Shown: positions 30,652 to 41,955 of the stretch, piece after piece | How positions within the stretch are numbered: position 1 is the stretch's first letter | Layout of the letters: every line of letters begins with the position of its first letter | Assembly: GCA_029851415.1 (NCBI GenBank) | Contig: CM056744.1 | Location: forward strand, 57,995,797-58,059,796 | DNA from: Eretmocerus hayati | Taxonomy: Eukaryota > Arthropoda > Insecta > Hymenoptera > Aphelinidae | Direction of reading: 5' to 3' | DNA length: 64,000 nucleotides | Made by a program: the position numbers and the translations under genes | The notes under the pieces: model-generated | The model's input: the letters and a program-made list of their open reading frames with translations, nothing else | The model's database searches: none | What the model was told of the DNA's origin: nothing

Positions 30652-32693
30652 CTCACAAAGAGGGTGCCAGGCCTTCGGATCACCAATCCTCCTGGAACTC
30701 TAGGATATGTTCTGTTATACCAAAACATGTAACAAACCACTCTCATAACTTGCCAACGCTCCCTAGAATCATCCTGAGGGCCAGGGTCAATATCCCAGCA
30801 AATAGGCCCTCTCCAGGTGGATTGATGCATCCATAGCTCTGCATAAGCTGGCTATTCTATGGCGTGGGACTTTTCTTTAGACGAATAAGAATAGTTACAT
30901 GAAATAGAGACTAGAATGAACAAATTCCAGCCATATAAGACTGGTATAGCTCGTCTTAACCATGGATGAGGGAAGTTGAGAATCAAAAAATTGACAAAAT
31001 TGAGTTTTTCAACGACGGAATGATGAGTCTGGGAGGATATAAGACTTTTCAATAAACATACGGTAATAAATATGACTCACTCACATCCAGAGACCACCAC
31101 TTTCCCAATTAGTGTTGTCAAACAGCAGCTGCACTGTGTAAACTGTCAAGGCCAGCCAAGGAAAGTCACAACCAACAGCAGATCCTGCGACTGACCTGTG
31201 AAAATTTGACAACAAAGTATCGTGCTCACCTCACACTCTGACTATGCATATTTCACACTGATCTCACATGTTTTTATCCACCAGTTGATTAGGAAAATTC
31301 AATCTGAACTGATCTGAAATAGCTCTGTTGACACAAAGTCAACCTGATTTTTACCACGTTTGGGACAATGTCACAAGCAAATCTTATTCAGCGCCTCTAA
31401 GTGAATACTTATCTGAGAATTCCAAACCGCAGGCTATCTGCCACGGACTGTAAGGATGGTTGTCGACGATTTTAGTGATGAATAAAAGCGTAGAAAAAGT
31501 GACCAAGTGCGAGTTTCTCTCAATCTGAACAAAGAGTGGAAACAAGTGGAAATTACCACATTTGTATGACTTTTGTCGTCTGCTCCTTTATAGCATCATA
31601 GACATAGAAGTATAGACTGCTGGTCCCGTATACTCGCCGTTGTCATCGAGACATAGACCTTTGCGTAAGAGTGAAAGAGACGGCATGCTCCAAGGCGCAC
31701 GCTTTTAACACGCGATTTCTATGTTGCGTCTCTCTCACTCTCATTGGGGGCCTCGACGTCAACGGCGAAGATACGGGACCGGCAGTCTATACTTCTATGT
31801 CTATGTATAGCATATGGCAAACTCTGCATTCATTTGTGTCTGCTTGAGAGAAATTCACACTTTACCATTTAAGTATCGTCGCAAAGCATCTTGAAAATAC
31901 GTGGCTAATGGTCTGCAGTTTGAGGTTTTCAGATGAGTACTTACTCTTAGGTGCTGTAGAATTTGCTTGTGATATTGTTCTAAACGTGGTCAGAATCAGG
32001 TTAACTTTGTGTCAACAGAGCTATTTCAGATCAGTCCAGATTGAATTTTTTCAATCAACTGGTGGATAAAAACATGTAGAATCAGTGTGAAATATGCATA
32101 GTCAGAGTGTGAGTTGAGCACGATACTTTGTTGTCAAATTTTTACAGGTCAGTCGCAGGATCTGCTATTGGTTGTGACTTTCCTTGGCTGGCCTTGGCAG
32201 TTTACACAGTGCAGCTGCTATTTGACAACACTAATTGGGAGAGTGATGGTCTGTGAATGTGAGTGAATCATATTTATTACCGTATGTTTATTGAAAAGTC
32301 TTATATCCTTCCAGACTCATCATTCCGTCGTTGAAAAACTCAATTTTGTCAATTTTTTGATTCTCAACTTCCCTCATCCATGGTTAAGACGAGCTATACC
32401 AGTCTTATATGGCTGCAATTTGTTCATTTTAGTCTCTATTTTATGTAACTATTCTTATTTGTCTAAAGAAAAGTCCCACGCCATAGAATAGCCAGCTTAT
32501 GCAAAGCTATGGATGCATCAATCCACCTGGAGAGGGCCTATTTGCTGGGATATTGCCCCTGGCCCTCAGGATTATTCTAGGGAGCGTTGGCAAGTTATAA
32601 GAGTGGTTTGTTACATGTTTTGGTATAACAAAACATATCCTAGAGTTCCAGGAGGATTGGTGATCCGAAGGCCTGGCACCCTCCTTGTTAGTG
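30652..32693. repeat. Long inverted repeat, ~0.9-kb diverged arms
   Basis: The left arm (about 30652-31590) reappears as its reverse complement in the right arm (about 31810-32693). Matching blocks include GAGGGTGCCAGGCCTTCGGA / GATCCGAAGGCCTGGCACCC at the outer ends, GGCCAGCCAAGGAAAGTC / GACTTTCCTTGGCTGGCC, and two mirrored 66-aa frames at 30852-31052 and 32291-32491. Inner parts are more diverged. The centre holds a 209-bp MITE. Confidence 0.9.
31589..31813. mobile_element. 209-bp palindromic MITE with 8-bp target duplication
   Basis: The element is 31597-31805. It starts CATAGACATAGAAGTATAGA and ends with the reverse complement, followed inward by a second mirrored block (GGTCCCGTAT). TATAGCAT flanks both ends (31589-31596, 31806-31813). 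An 8-bp duplication with CA-termini fits hAT or P-type mobilisation; I cannot decide which. No coding capacity. Confidence 0.85.
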
Positions 32694-33630
32694 TCTAGTA
32701 CCAGGAGACGACGCACTCCGTCTACTGCAGCTCATCCGGGTTCCTGACTCTCCACGTGCAAGGTAAGTCCCAGCGATTTCTAACCTCCCCGCGATAGCCT
32801 CACCTCGTGCGTAACCTTGAATGTAGAGCCAACGCTCAAACTTGTGACAGACGCGTGTAACATAACCTCAATCAATTCCGTCCCACATAACCTCAAAACC
32901 GATGCATGCAACATAACCTCAAAGACGGGGGCACGCGATTCTGCTAGACATAACCTCGAAATATTTTCACGCGTGAGTGCTGCCCCCTAGCACCGAACCT
33001 AACCTCGGAAGAAGTCAAGTGCTGCCCTCTCTCACGAATGGAACTTAACCTCAAAGAACATTCCCCCGCGAGGATCAAGTGCTGCCCCCTATCGCCTAAA
33101 GTCTGACCACAGGAAGATTCTCACCGTGCTGCCCTCTCCCATAAACCCCTGGTCCCCGACGGAACCTTTTGAAGAAGTTATTTAGAGTTGGAGATTCCAG
33201 TTTCCCCGAAAGTTCACGCGGTATTCTTTCACCTTGAATAATTTTGTGAGATGAAGAGGATGGGCCTCGGATTCTATAGTGAGCAATTCCGTGGAATGAA
33301 CACATTTTGACTTCAACTTAACATGACAAAATTGCATGAAGCAAAAATCCTCAATATAACGAGAAACTTGGTACAGCTTTGTGTGTGTACAACAGTATGC
33401 ACAATCAAATTGTAATTTATTATTCATAAAATTGTTCCACTTTGAAGTGTGTTTTTTTTCATGAACTTCCGAGCATTGATTATTGTTGATCTATACTTCC
33501 TGGATAATAATGATACACGCAAATATGTATCAAAGGTCGATTTCGAAGCTCATCCGTGATTATTCTGAAAATAATGTTAAAATCAAGATTCAAAATATTT
33601 CAATTTGACTTCTTTCAATTGTAGCTCCGT
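32694..33630. other. No gene recognised; TAACCTC and GTGCTGCCC(C/T)CT words
   Basis: CATAACCTC words (32810-33050) mix with AAGTGCTGCCCTCT-type words (32975-33140). Non-coding. Confidence 0.5.
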
Positions 33631-33634
33631 CGGA

Positions 33635-34090
33635 TGTTCTCATTCTTGCGGGAAACAACTACCATTTATCACGTACTTGAAGGCAAAAGGAGAAATCTGC
33701 GTCGCAAGGACCTTTAGGCTGAAGTCAGTTTAGGCCGACCGTGCGACATCATTGCTTGTCTCTCGACATCGTCGGATTATGGATATTTGCCTGTACTATA
33801 AAATCGTTTCCAAGAACTATCCTTTTGATGGATTTTAATTTATTTCGATGTAATTAAGAATAAATTTCAGGGAAGTCGGACGACAACTGCATTTTAATCG
33901 CGCGTCCGAATAGATTAGTATGGAAATTCCTATAAGAAACCTTAAATTTCACTTTTTAAAGAAACGGCTCGACAAAAGATTTTCATTTTTGCGGGAAAAA
34001 CTTCCATTTATCATGTACTTGAAGTGAGAAAAATCAATTCTGAGGGGCAAGCATCTTTGGGTTAAAGTCAGTTCAGGCCAACCGTGCATT
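33635..34090. repeat. Direct duplication, ~110 bp, 343 bases apart
   Basis: Two diverged copies (33635-33743 and 33979-34087) share TTGCGGGAAA, CATTTATCA.GTACTTGAAG and AAGTCAGTT.AGGCC.ACCGTGC in the same order. Confidence 0.7.
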
Positions 34091-34289
34091 ACTGTTCTCA
34101 TTGATCCTACACTTTCTATCTCGTAGACTACACTAATGACCTTCTAATAGCTCAGTCAGAGTGGAAAGCTGGCCTTTCATGGCGATATTCTGCTCCAAGA
34201 GAAGCTGGTGATCCAAGCGAAGCTCCTCCAGCTGGGAGCTTTGTCTCTCGATGAGTCTCTCGAGAGACCCTACTGAAAACTCCCACGTG

Positions 34290-34460
34290 GAGCACTTGGG
34301 CAAGTACGTTGTCGATCACGTTGTCGACCACGTCAAGAATCACGTGATCGATTATGTTGGAAACCACGTACTCTACCGCGTACCTTAATGGACACTTTTG
34401 GCAACGTGAGTGATCACGTGGTAGATCACGTGATCAGTAACGTGACAGGTTACGTAATTA
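34290..34460. repeat. Left subterminal CACGTG-rich repeats of the CACTA element
   Basis: About ten copies of TCACGTG(A/G)TC-like words lie in 170 bases, mirrored by the right block. Confidence 0.75.
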
Positions 34461-34686
34461 GGTTGTCTGGCAAGGTTTTTCAAATGATGCATACGTGCTT
34501 CATCTTCTTGGATTCCTTATACTCTATACGCAGTACGTTTTTGTCCGTGAGCAGAACATCTGTGCCTCATCTGTCTCCATGATGCAGGATACGGATACTT
34601 CTACCAAGAATATAGATACCTGATCATCCACTAACATCCAACTCATTCTCGTTCCATCATGTCAGACAGGGGATTTCAACACTTGC

Positions 34687-36946
34687 GTGGATCACGATTC
34701 GAATGATGTGAGTCGAGATGGGTACTTCAGTGACGAAGATGAAGCAGCGCGAAGAGAAACGGAAAATTCCTTTGAGAATTTGAGAAGTGCCGGTAGACCT
34801 ACGGATCCGATTGAAAGTCTCCCGACTTCCGTTGAAATATCAACAGAGAAAAACCCCAGAATGTTGATGTTGATGGCTCTCAACTCATCTCTCAAGCATA
34901 TGCTGTCTTTTTCAGGAGTAGTCGGAATCTTGATGTTACTGAATTTTGTATGCGACGTGAAGGTGCTGCCCGAAACCTGATATTCTTCTGATAAGTTCTA
35001 TAACACGAAGTTGAAATATGATTCACATGCAGTCCATCCTTCCGACACAGAATACTGTGGAACATTTGGGGACAGAGAAGTAGCAACTTGCAAAAACTGT
35101 GGCAATGTCGTCGATGAGACCAATCCGTCAAACGAATGTTTTTTTGTGATCTTTGATCCATCAGGACCTGTGCGCGACTTTCTCCAAATGAACGAAGATC
35201 ACTATGATGAGATTATGAATGGTCGTGTTCATGAGAAAAATCATTTGAAAGACTTCTATGATGGAAAGATCTGCAGAAGACTTAAATCGCAACTGAGCTC
35301 ATCTGATAAGAATTCGTATGCAACATTCATCACGAATACGGATGGTGTCCCTTTGTATGAAAGCTCGGGTTGTTCCGTATGGCCAATATACCTCATGTTG
35401 AATGAGATCCCACCACAGAAACGATCCGATTGTTTAAAATTGGCAGGTTCATGGGTCCGCCGCGGGAAACCTGTCATGGACGTTCTTTTGGCGAAATTTG
35501 TTACTCAAATGAATAAATTATCATTTACGGATGGGATAAGCTATACAATCAAAGGAGAGGAAAGGACCATCAAGTTATCCTCACTCCAATGCAGTGTGGA
35601 TACAATTGCACGATTCCCTACGAATGGGACAAAACAGTTGCTCGATTCGGTTGTGATTGGTGTTTCCGAGAAGGCGTTGATCCTAGGATAAATCCAAACG
35701 ACAACAGCAGAGTGTATCCGTATAAGTTCCCCATGGGAAATCGCACGCGAAAAAATACAATCCGGTTCACTGAAAGAACCCTGAAGAGGCTTGAAGCCTT
35801 CATGGGTATAGCATACCCATCGCAATTGCTGAATATGGAAGAATTTGACATTATCAATGGTTTCAGTCCAGAATACATGCATCAAGATTTGGCAGGAGTA
35901 GTAGCACAATCCACCGAGTATATGATTCCTGGACTCTTTTGTCTCTACAATTTGAAGAATTGAACCGACTACTTGAAAAGATAACAGTGCCGAATCAAAT
36001 TGGTCGTCTGTCAATATCTTTGAGATTCAGAAGCGGATATGAATGCGAGGAGTGGGAGAACTGGGCGCTTCACTGTAGCCTCCCCCTCTCCTCGAAATAC
36101 ACGGAAAATAGAGCTCAGTTGAAACACTGGTCTTTGCGGGTTGATTCTTTGCATATGAGTCTGAAAATGGATATACATAATGGAGATTCGAATAAGATAA
36201 AAAAAATGCCACATCACTTCGTTCAAGACGTGACGGAATATTATCCTGTCAAAGCGCTCACTTTCAATGTTCAACAGCTGTTGCATATTACTGAGATTAT
36301 TTGTAATTGGGGCCCACTGTGGACACACTCAAGATTCGCTTTCGAATCCGCCGATGAGGAATTACTCGCTTCGATTCACAGTATGAAAAGGATAGTTCTT
36401 CAAATCATCCGGTATACTAATTCATTCCGATATTGACAAATCCTTCAACACATAGTCTACCCAGATGCTAGTGACATTGAACGTGCTTACTGTGACAATA
36501 TATCTAGGGCTTTGAATGGGAAAGTTGTCGGGCTGAGCTCAGCCACGTACTTCGGTGACAGAGAATTGTTGAGCAAGGCTTTCGCTATGGGGTACATGAT
36601 TTTAGGACAAGTACTATCTTATAAGGAAGCCCTCATCAATGGAAGTCCATTTATGACTGATCAGAGAGAGAATGTGTGAACATGCAATCGTTATGCTCGA
36701 CTCAAGAATGGAAAATTCGTGAAGTTCATGAAATTTCTGATAAATTTTGATGACCGTATCGAGCAAACAGAATGTAGATCTTCCAGAGTTCGGAAGCTTC
36801 ATCTAACCAATTCCATCCTCGAAATAGTAGAGATCGATCATCGGGAAGAACTTATCAGGACCGACCAAATTGATCTTCCTTGTGTTATAGTGTGGGACGG
36901 AGTTGGAAATCATATCACACATGTACCCAATGAGTTATTCCATTAG
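34687..36946 (+). pseudogene. TNP2/CACTA-like transposase, multiple frameshifts and stops
   Basis: Segments in order: an acidic N-terminus; LMALNSSLKHMLSFSG; a Cys-pair block (CKNCGNVVDE); TNTDGVPLYESSGCSVWPIY with MLNEIPPQKR; GCDWCFREGVDPR; NFDIINGF-type FDIINGFSPEYMHQDL; FNVQQLLHI..NWGPLWTHSRF; and a C-terminal tail to 36946. These are the landmarks of large TNP2-type transposases of animal CACTA elements. Breaks: a stop at the end of the first segment (34978-34980), a frameshift near 35640, another near 35935, TGA at 36434-36436 and TGA at 36677-36679. The catalytic region is not intact. Confidence 0.8.
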
Positions 36947-37284
36947 TCATACATGTTGTATGCGTTGTTTGTTCTCATATAGACCTCTGATGGACATCTG
37001 GTGTGTCTGAACCCTTTTCACCTCAAAAGTCGGTGTTGATGACTGGATCAATGATAATCCCGAGGAGACAATGCCGAAAAATGATATAAACTCTACCTTC
37101 ACCTCTTCTTAAGCATTTGATGGATTTCCAGGGAGAAGTATGTGCTTTTTTCTGAATAATAACGATTGAGACTGAGTATTTATATCGTCTTCGTTTCTGA
37201 CCAGCAAATTCCTTCCTTCTCCGAAAAAATGATCACCGTTCTACTTCGGGGTTGATGAATTATTATATCATTATCCATAGGCTA

Positions 37285-37525
37285 CCACGTGTGATTTTAC
37301 GTCCAATATTACGTAGCCGGTCACGATGATGATCACGTGCTTTGCCACGTGATTACTTACGTGACCGAAAGGGTCCATTGAGGTACGTGGTATATAGTAC
37401 GTGGTTTTCAATATGGTTAACCACGTGATTATTGACGTGGTTGACAAGGTGATCGACAACGTACTTGAGCACGCGCTCAACCACGTGATCTTTCACGTCA
37501 TTTTCCACGTGGGAATTTTCGTTAG
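37285..37525. repeat. Right subterminal CACGTG-rich repeats of the CACTA element
   Basis: More than ten CACGTG/ACGTGGT words in both orientations. It forms the counterpart of the left block and brackets the transposase. Confidence 0.75.
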
Positions 37526-37689
37526 GGGAAGATACACGTTCCTACAGGCGATCATCCACCTCTTTTACCGCTGGCGTGAGAGATGGAGAGGGAATGGCAA
37601 CGTTTTGTCGACTCACGAGAGATTTTATTCCAACGAGCTGATCCCGGAGCATGTCATATTATTGATAAAAGAGGTCTAGTGTAGACTGC

Positions 37690-38540
37690 GCTATAAATAC
37701 CCATTCAGGTTCAGGAGAATTCGTCGGTGTCGATGCTGATATTACCGCAGGTTGTTCGAGATGTTGAGGCTGTTACTCTCCGCCCACCCACCAGCGTGGC
37801 CCACAGGTGGTGTGGTGAGCAGCGACTGGGTCGTAGCGGTGAGCCGCGCGTCTGTTCGCTGCTTTTTAATATTCGCGGGCTCTACTGTGTTGGACTGATG
37901 GAGAGTGGCGCCACATGACGGAGACGGATTGGCAAGCGATAGTATATCTCCCTCTAGCGCAAGCTGCGGGCTCAACGGTCTTTTTCACCAAAGTTACAGG
38001 TGATCTGGCAAAGAGAATTAGGTGTGGGTCGAGGGTACTGTTGATCTAGAGGTATGAGATTTCTCTCCCTCAAACTATCTGAGGTCGTTTCGAGTGCATT
38101 CTAAAACATAACTGATTCATATTTTATGATCTCTAGAAGATTTCACGTCGGAATCGTGGATTACGCATTTTTTTGTTTCTCCGCTACCCGCAACGCATGT
38201 GAATTTGCTCTCACTTGATCGCTCGTAACTCGGGTGCAAAAAACCGTAGACTAATGTATGATAAAACGATTTTGAAGGTCTTGGAGAGATCTACAAGATC
38301 CCGCGAGGAATTTTACTCTATCGTGATTTCCCGATAAATGATCGATGATTGATTGAGATGAAGAATTTTTCACTTTTCGGAGCCGAACAAGGAGATGGAT
38401 TTTGGGTTGGGAAAATTTTCTGGGAGACATAAATTGATAGCTTTCCTTCTCACCTTCCGAATGCTTTTTGTGAAATTAAGGTAGACCCAAGGACGTCCGA
38501 GTGATCGCTTTTCTAGTGAAGTAACCCGTGTTCCATTCAA
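37690..38540. other. No gene recognised
   Basis: Short frames only, none resembling a known family. Confidence 0.5.
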
Positions 38541-38564
38541 TTTGATGGGTACTGTACTTCGGCG

Positions 38565-39055
38565 TAAAATTTTGTGCTCTTTCGATTGCCATGGTCAGAA
38601 TTCCAAAACTCTCCCAGGAAAGGCCCCAAAAACCACAAAAAACTCCAGAAAATATGGTTTTTTGAAAAACCCAAGCAACCAGAAAATGTGTTTTGGAAAA
38701 TGCAACAACTTTATCCCCTATGAAAAATGCTTCGAAGTTCCCTTCAAGTTACAGGGAGTTTTGCAACGCTCCTGGGCAATTTTTGGACTACTCCTCTGTT
38801 TGACTATTGTGGAGCTCATAGCATAAATTCATTTAAGATGTTCAAATTACATATTTCGACGGAAATTTCTGTGCTCTCTTGATTGCCGCGGTCAGAATCC
38901 TAGAATTTTCACAGAAAAGGTCCCAAAAACCACAAAAATCTCAAAAAATAGGATTTTTTGAGAAACCCAGGCAACCAGAAAATGTATTTTGAAAAATGCA
39001 ACAACTTTGTCCCCCATGAATAATGCATCAAATTGCTTCCCCTTCAAGTTAAACC
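38565..39055. repeat. Tandem duplication, ~298-bp period, two copies
   Basis: TGTGCTCTTTCGATTGCCATGG (38572) pairs with TGTGCTCTCTTGATTGCCGC (38870). CCCAAAAACCACAAAAA, GCAACCAGAAAATGT and ATGCAACAACTTT follow in both. Non-coding; the apparent 94-aa frame at 38542-38826 is a by-product. Confidence 0.8.
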
Positions 39056-39370
39056 GCTAATACCGTGGTTTTAAACTGATTTCCGCCGTTGATGAATGGC
39101 ACCACCATACGAGTTCTGGGCATCCCTCGAGGGAAGCGGATTCATCTTCTGCATGAAAAAACCTCCAATTTGACCTCTCGCAAAGTCTCGATATCGCCTG
39201 TTTAGTGGGGAAGCATAATTATGCCAACTTGCGATTTTCTCCCCCACTGTGCGGCGGCTCGTGAGCTATCCTGTCCGGGACAGGCCAGGCTGGTTTGAGC
39301 ACCGCGATCGTTGAAACCGGTTGGTGTCCGGCGCGAGACACGGCTCGTGAGTCCCGTAAAGCCTGGGCCG

Positions 39371-41955
39371 CACTATAGTCGTCACATTCCAACTCTGGCC
39401 AAAAATCGCTTCAAAATTTGTTTCAAGCTATCGGGATGAGCCAAACGGCATTCTCTTCGTAATCGACAGGGCTAGGAGATGTGCTAATCTGATTTTGTCT
39501 CAGACAAAGGGGGCAGGGGTGGAGGGGTAATGAACGCGAAATGGGGTTGAAGATCGATATTTCGCCGGAATGAAATTCACGCGTGGCGAGTCAGTAGTTC
39601 TACTGCCGATCCGCAACCACTTGAAGTACCTTCTAGAGGTAGATGGCAGTATTTTGAACTCAACCCCAAGTCTGAGAATCACCGCAATCAGCTCTGAGGT
39701 CGATTCTGAGCTGAGAAGAGGTGATAAATGCTGCGAATTAGTCGATTATACTGGATTCTGAGTCGAAAATGATTCTACTGCCAACTCTCAACTCTTTTCA
39801 AAACATTCCTCCATCGATTCTCAGAATTTTGAGTCTGGGCACAGCTCTAAGAATTGCTGCGGGGAATTTTGAGATCGCTTCAGATTTATTTTGTGGCGGG
39901 ATCGTCTTTTCAGATCTGAAGGGACATTCGAGATGGTCGATTTTAGCTCAGAATGCGATATGCTGCCAGATGAAAAAGACTTTGGGTGTATTTCTAGAGC
40001 ATTAAACATAATTTTTAGCCTGGTCTCAGGTCTGGGGATTGCCGCAGAGGGATTTGAGATCAATATTCGTCCAGGAAAGGCTGTCTGGCCACGCAGAATA
40101 TTAGATAAATCGTTATTTCTAGGTGGAGAAAGAGTGTACCGCCGATCTGTAATAACTTGGGGTACTTTTTGAGAGTGGGAAGCAGTATTTTAAGTTCATC
40201 CTCATGTACGAGATCCAACGCAATCAGCTCTGAGGTCGATTCTGAGCCAAGAAAAGTTGACGAGCCTTGATAATGAGTCGGAAATAGTGAATTCTGGGTC
40301 GAATCTAATCTTACTGCCGACTCAGAACCCGTTTCAACACATTCTCCCATAAATTCACAGAATTTTGAGCCGAAACACAGTTCTGAAAATTGCTGAGGGA
40401 GGATTTGAGATCGATTCTGATCTATTTTGCGGCTAAAATGTCTGTTGAGATATGGCAGTCATCCGAGAATGGTCGATTTTACCTCAGAATTCGATATGCT
40501 GCCAGGTCAGGAACATCTCGAGTGGGATCATAGAACATTTAATAGAATTTCGAGCCCAATCTCAAGTCTAGAAATTGCCGTAGAAGAATTCCAGATCGAT
40601 ATTCGTCAAGAAAAAGCTGCAGAACAGTGCAGATCATTCAAGAAACGGTGAGTTCTAGGTGACGAATAAATATACTGCCGATCTACAATGACTCGGGGTA
40701 CATTTTAGGGATGCGGAACAATATTTTGAGCCAAAGCTCAGGTCAGAGAGTCACCGCAATCGGTTCTGAGGCTGATTCGAGAGCGAGGAAAAGTGATGAG
40801 CGCTGCGTATTCGTCGAAAATAGTGGTTTCTAGATCGGAAACCTCTCTGCTGCTACCAGAAGAAGCTTTCTCGTGCATTTTACCATCACTCACCAGGATT
40901 TTGAGCCCAAGCACGGCTCTGAAAATTTCCGTGGACGAGTTTGAAATCGAATTCGATCCCTTCCGAGTCGGGAAAGTCTCATTAGCACAGGTTTCGACCA
41001 AGAGTGACCGATTTCAGCTCGGATTTTGATATGCTGCCGAGTCCAACAAACTTTGATTGAATTCCTCAAGTGCTGATCAGAATTTAGAGCCTAATCCGAT
41101 GTCGAGAAATTACTGCCGAGAGATTTGAGAACGATATTCGTCCAGTAAAAGCTGTTCAGTAATGCAGATTATTTAAGGAATGGTGATTTTTCGGTGAAAA
41201 AAAATTATACTGCCGATCAAAAAAAACTTGCAGTACATGCGAAAGATGTTAGGCAATATTTCAAGCCCAACTCCGTGTCTGAGAATCACTGCAATCAGCT
41301 CTGGGTTGAGTCTGAGCAACAAAAAAGGAATGAAAGGCGCGTTTCAGTCGCGAATAATGTTTCATAAGTCGGAGACAGTCCTGCTGCCACCCCAAGAACC
41401 TGTTTCATGCATTATACTTCAAATCCTCCGGATTTTGAGCCCAAACACGACTCTGAGAACAGCCGTGGTTGAGTTTGACATCGATTCTGATCCGATTTCC
41501 CTGTCAGAAGCGTATCTCCAGTACCAACATGAATCAAATATAACCGATTTTAGCTCGGAAATCGATATGCTGCCGCTTCGAAAACACTTGGAGTGAATTT
41601 GTCCAGTATTAAACTGAATTTTGACCTTAATCCATATGCCAGGAATTGCCGCAAAATGATTTGGGAACAACATTCGTCCAGGAAAAGTTGTCGAGTAATG
41701 CAGATTATTCGAGGAATGGTGATTTCTAGGTGGAGAAAAAATATACTGCCGATCTACAAATACTTGCACTACATGCGGAAAAAGTTAGGCAATATTTCAA
41801 GCCTAACCACGTGTCTGAAAATCACTGCAATCAGCTCTGGATTGAGTCTGAGCAAAGGAAAAACGGTGGATGGTGCGTATCAATCTCGAATAATGGATTA
41901 TAAGTCGGAGACAGTCCTACTGCCACCCCAAGAATCATTCGAATGGGCCAGGGCA
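39371..41955 (+). repeat. Left arm of the foldback element, five ~536-bp units
   Basis: The landmark CGCAATCAGCTCTGAGGTCG and its variants occur near 39685, 40213, 40756, 41290 and 41829. TACTGCCGATC landmarks follow once per unit. Similar small frames appear in every unit and are mirrored on the other arm; I do not regard them as genes. Confidence 0.9.

Larger units (their letters stand above)
34125..37687 (+). mobile_element. CACTA-type DNA transposon, decayed
   Basis: Termini are ACACTA at 34130 and TAGTGT ending at 37682, with AGACT directly repeated outside both (34125-34129 and 37683-37687). Both subterminal regions (34290-34460, 37285-37525) are dense in CACGTGATC/CACGTGG words in both orientations, typical of subterminal transposase-binding repeats. 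Inside lies a TNP2-like transposase with several breaks. CACTA elements usually make 2-3-bp duplications, so the 5-bp match is either chance or a variant; TA also flanks the strict CACTA termini. Confidence 0.75.

Noticed and set aside
30852..31052. 66-aa frame conserved in both arms of the 2-kb inverted repeat
   Set aside because: Conservation follows from the arms being copies; length and composition give no further support for coding.
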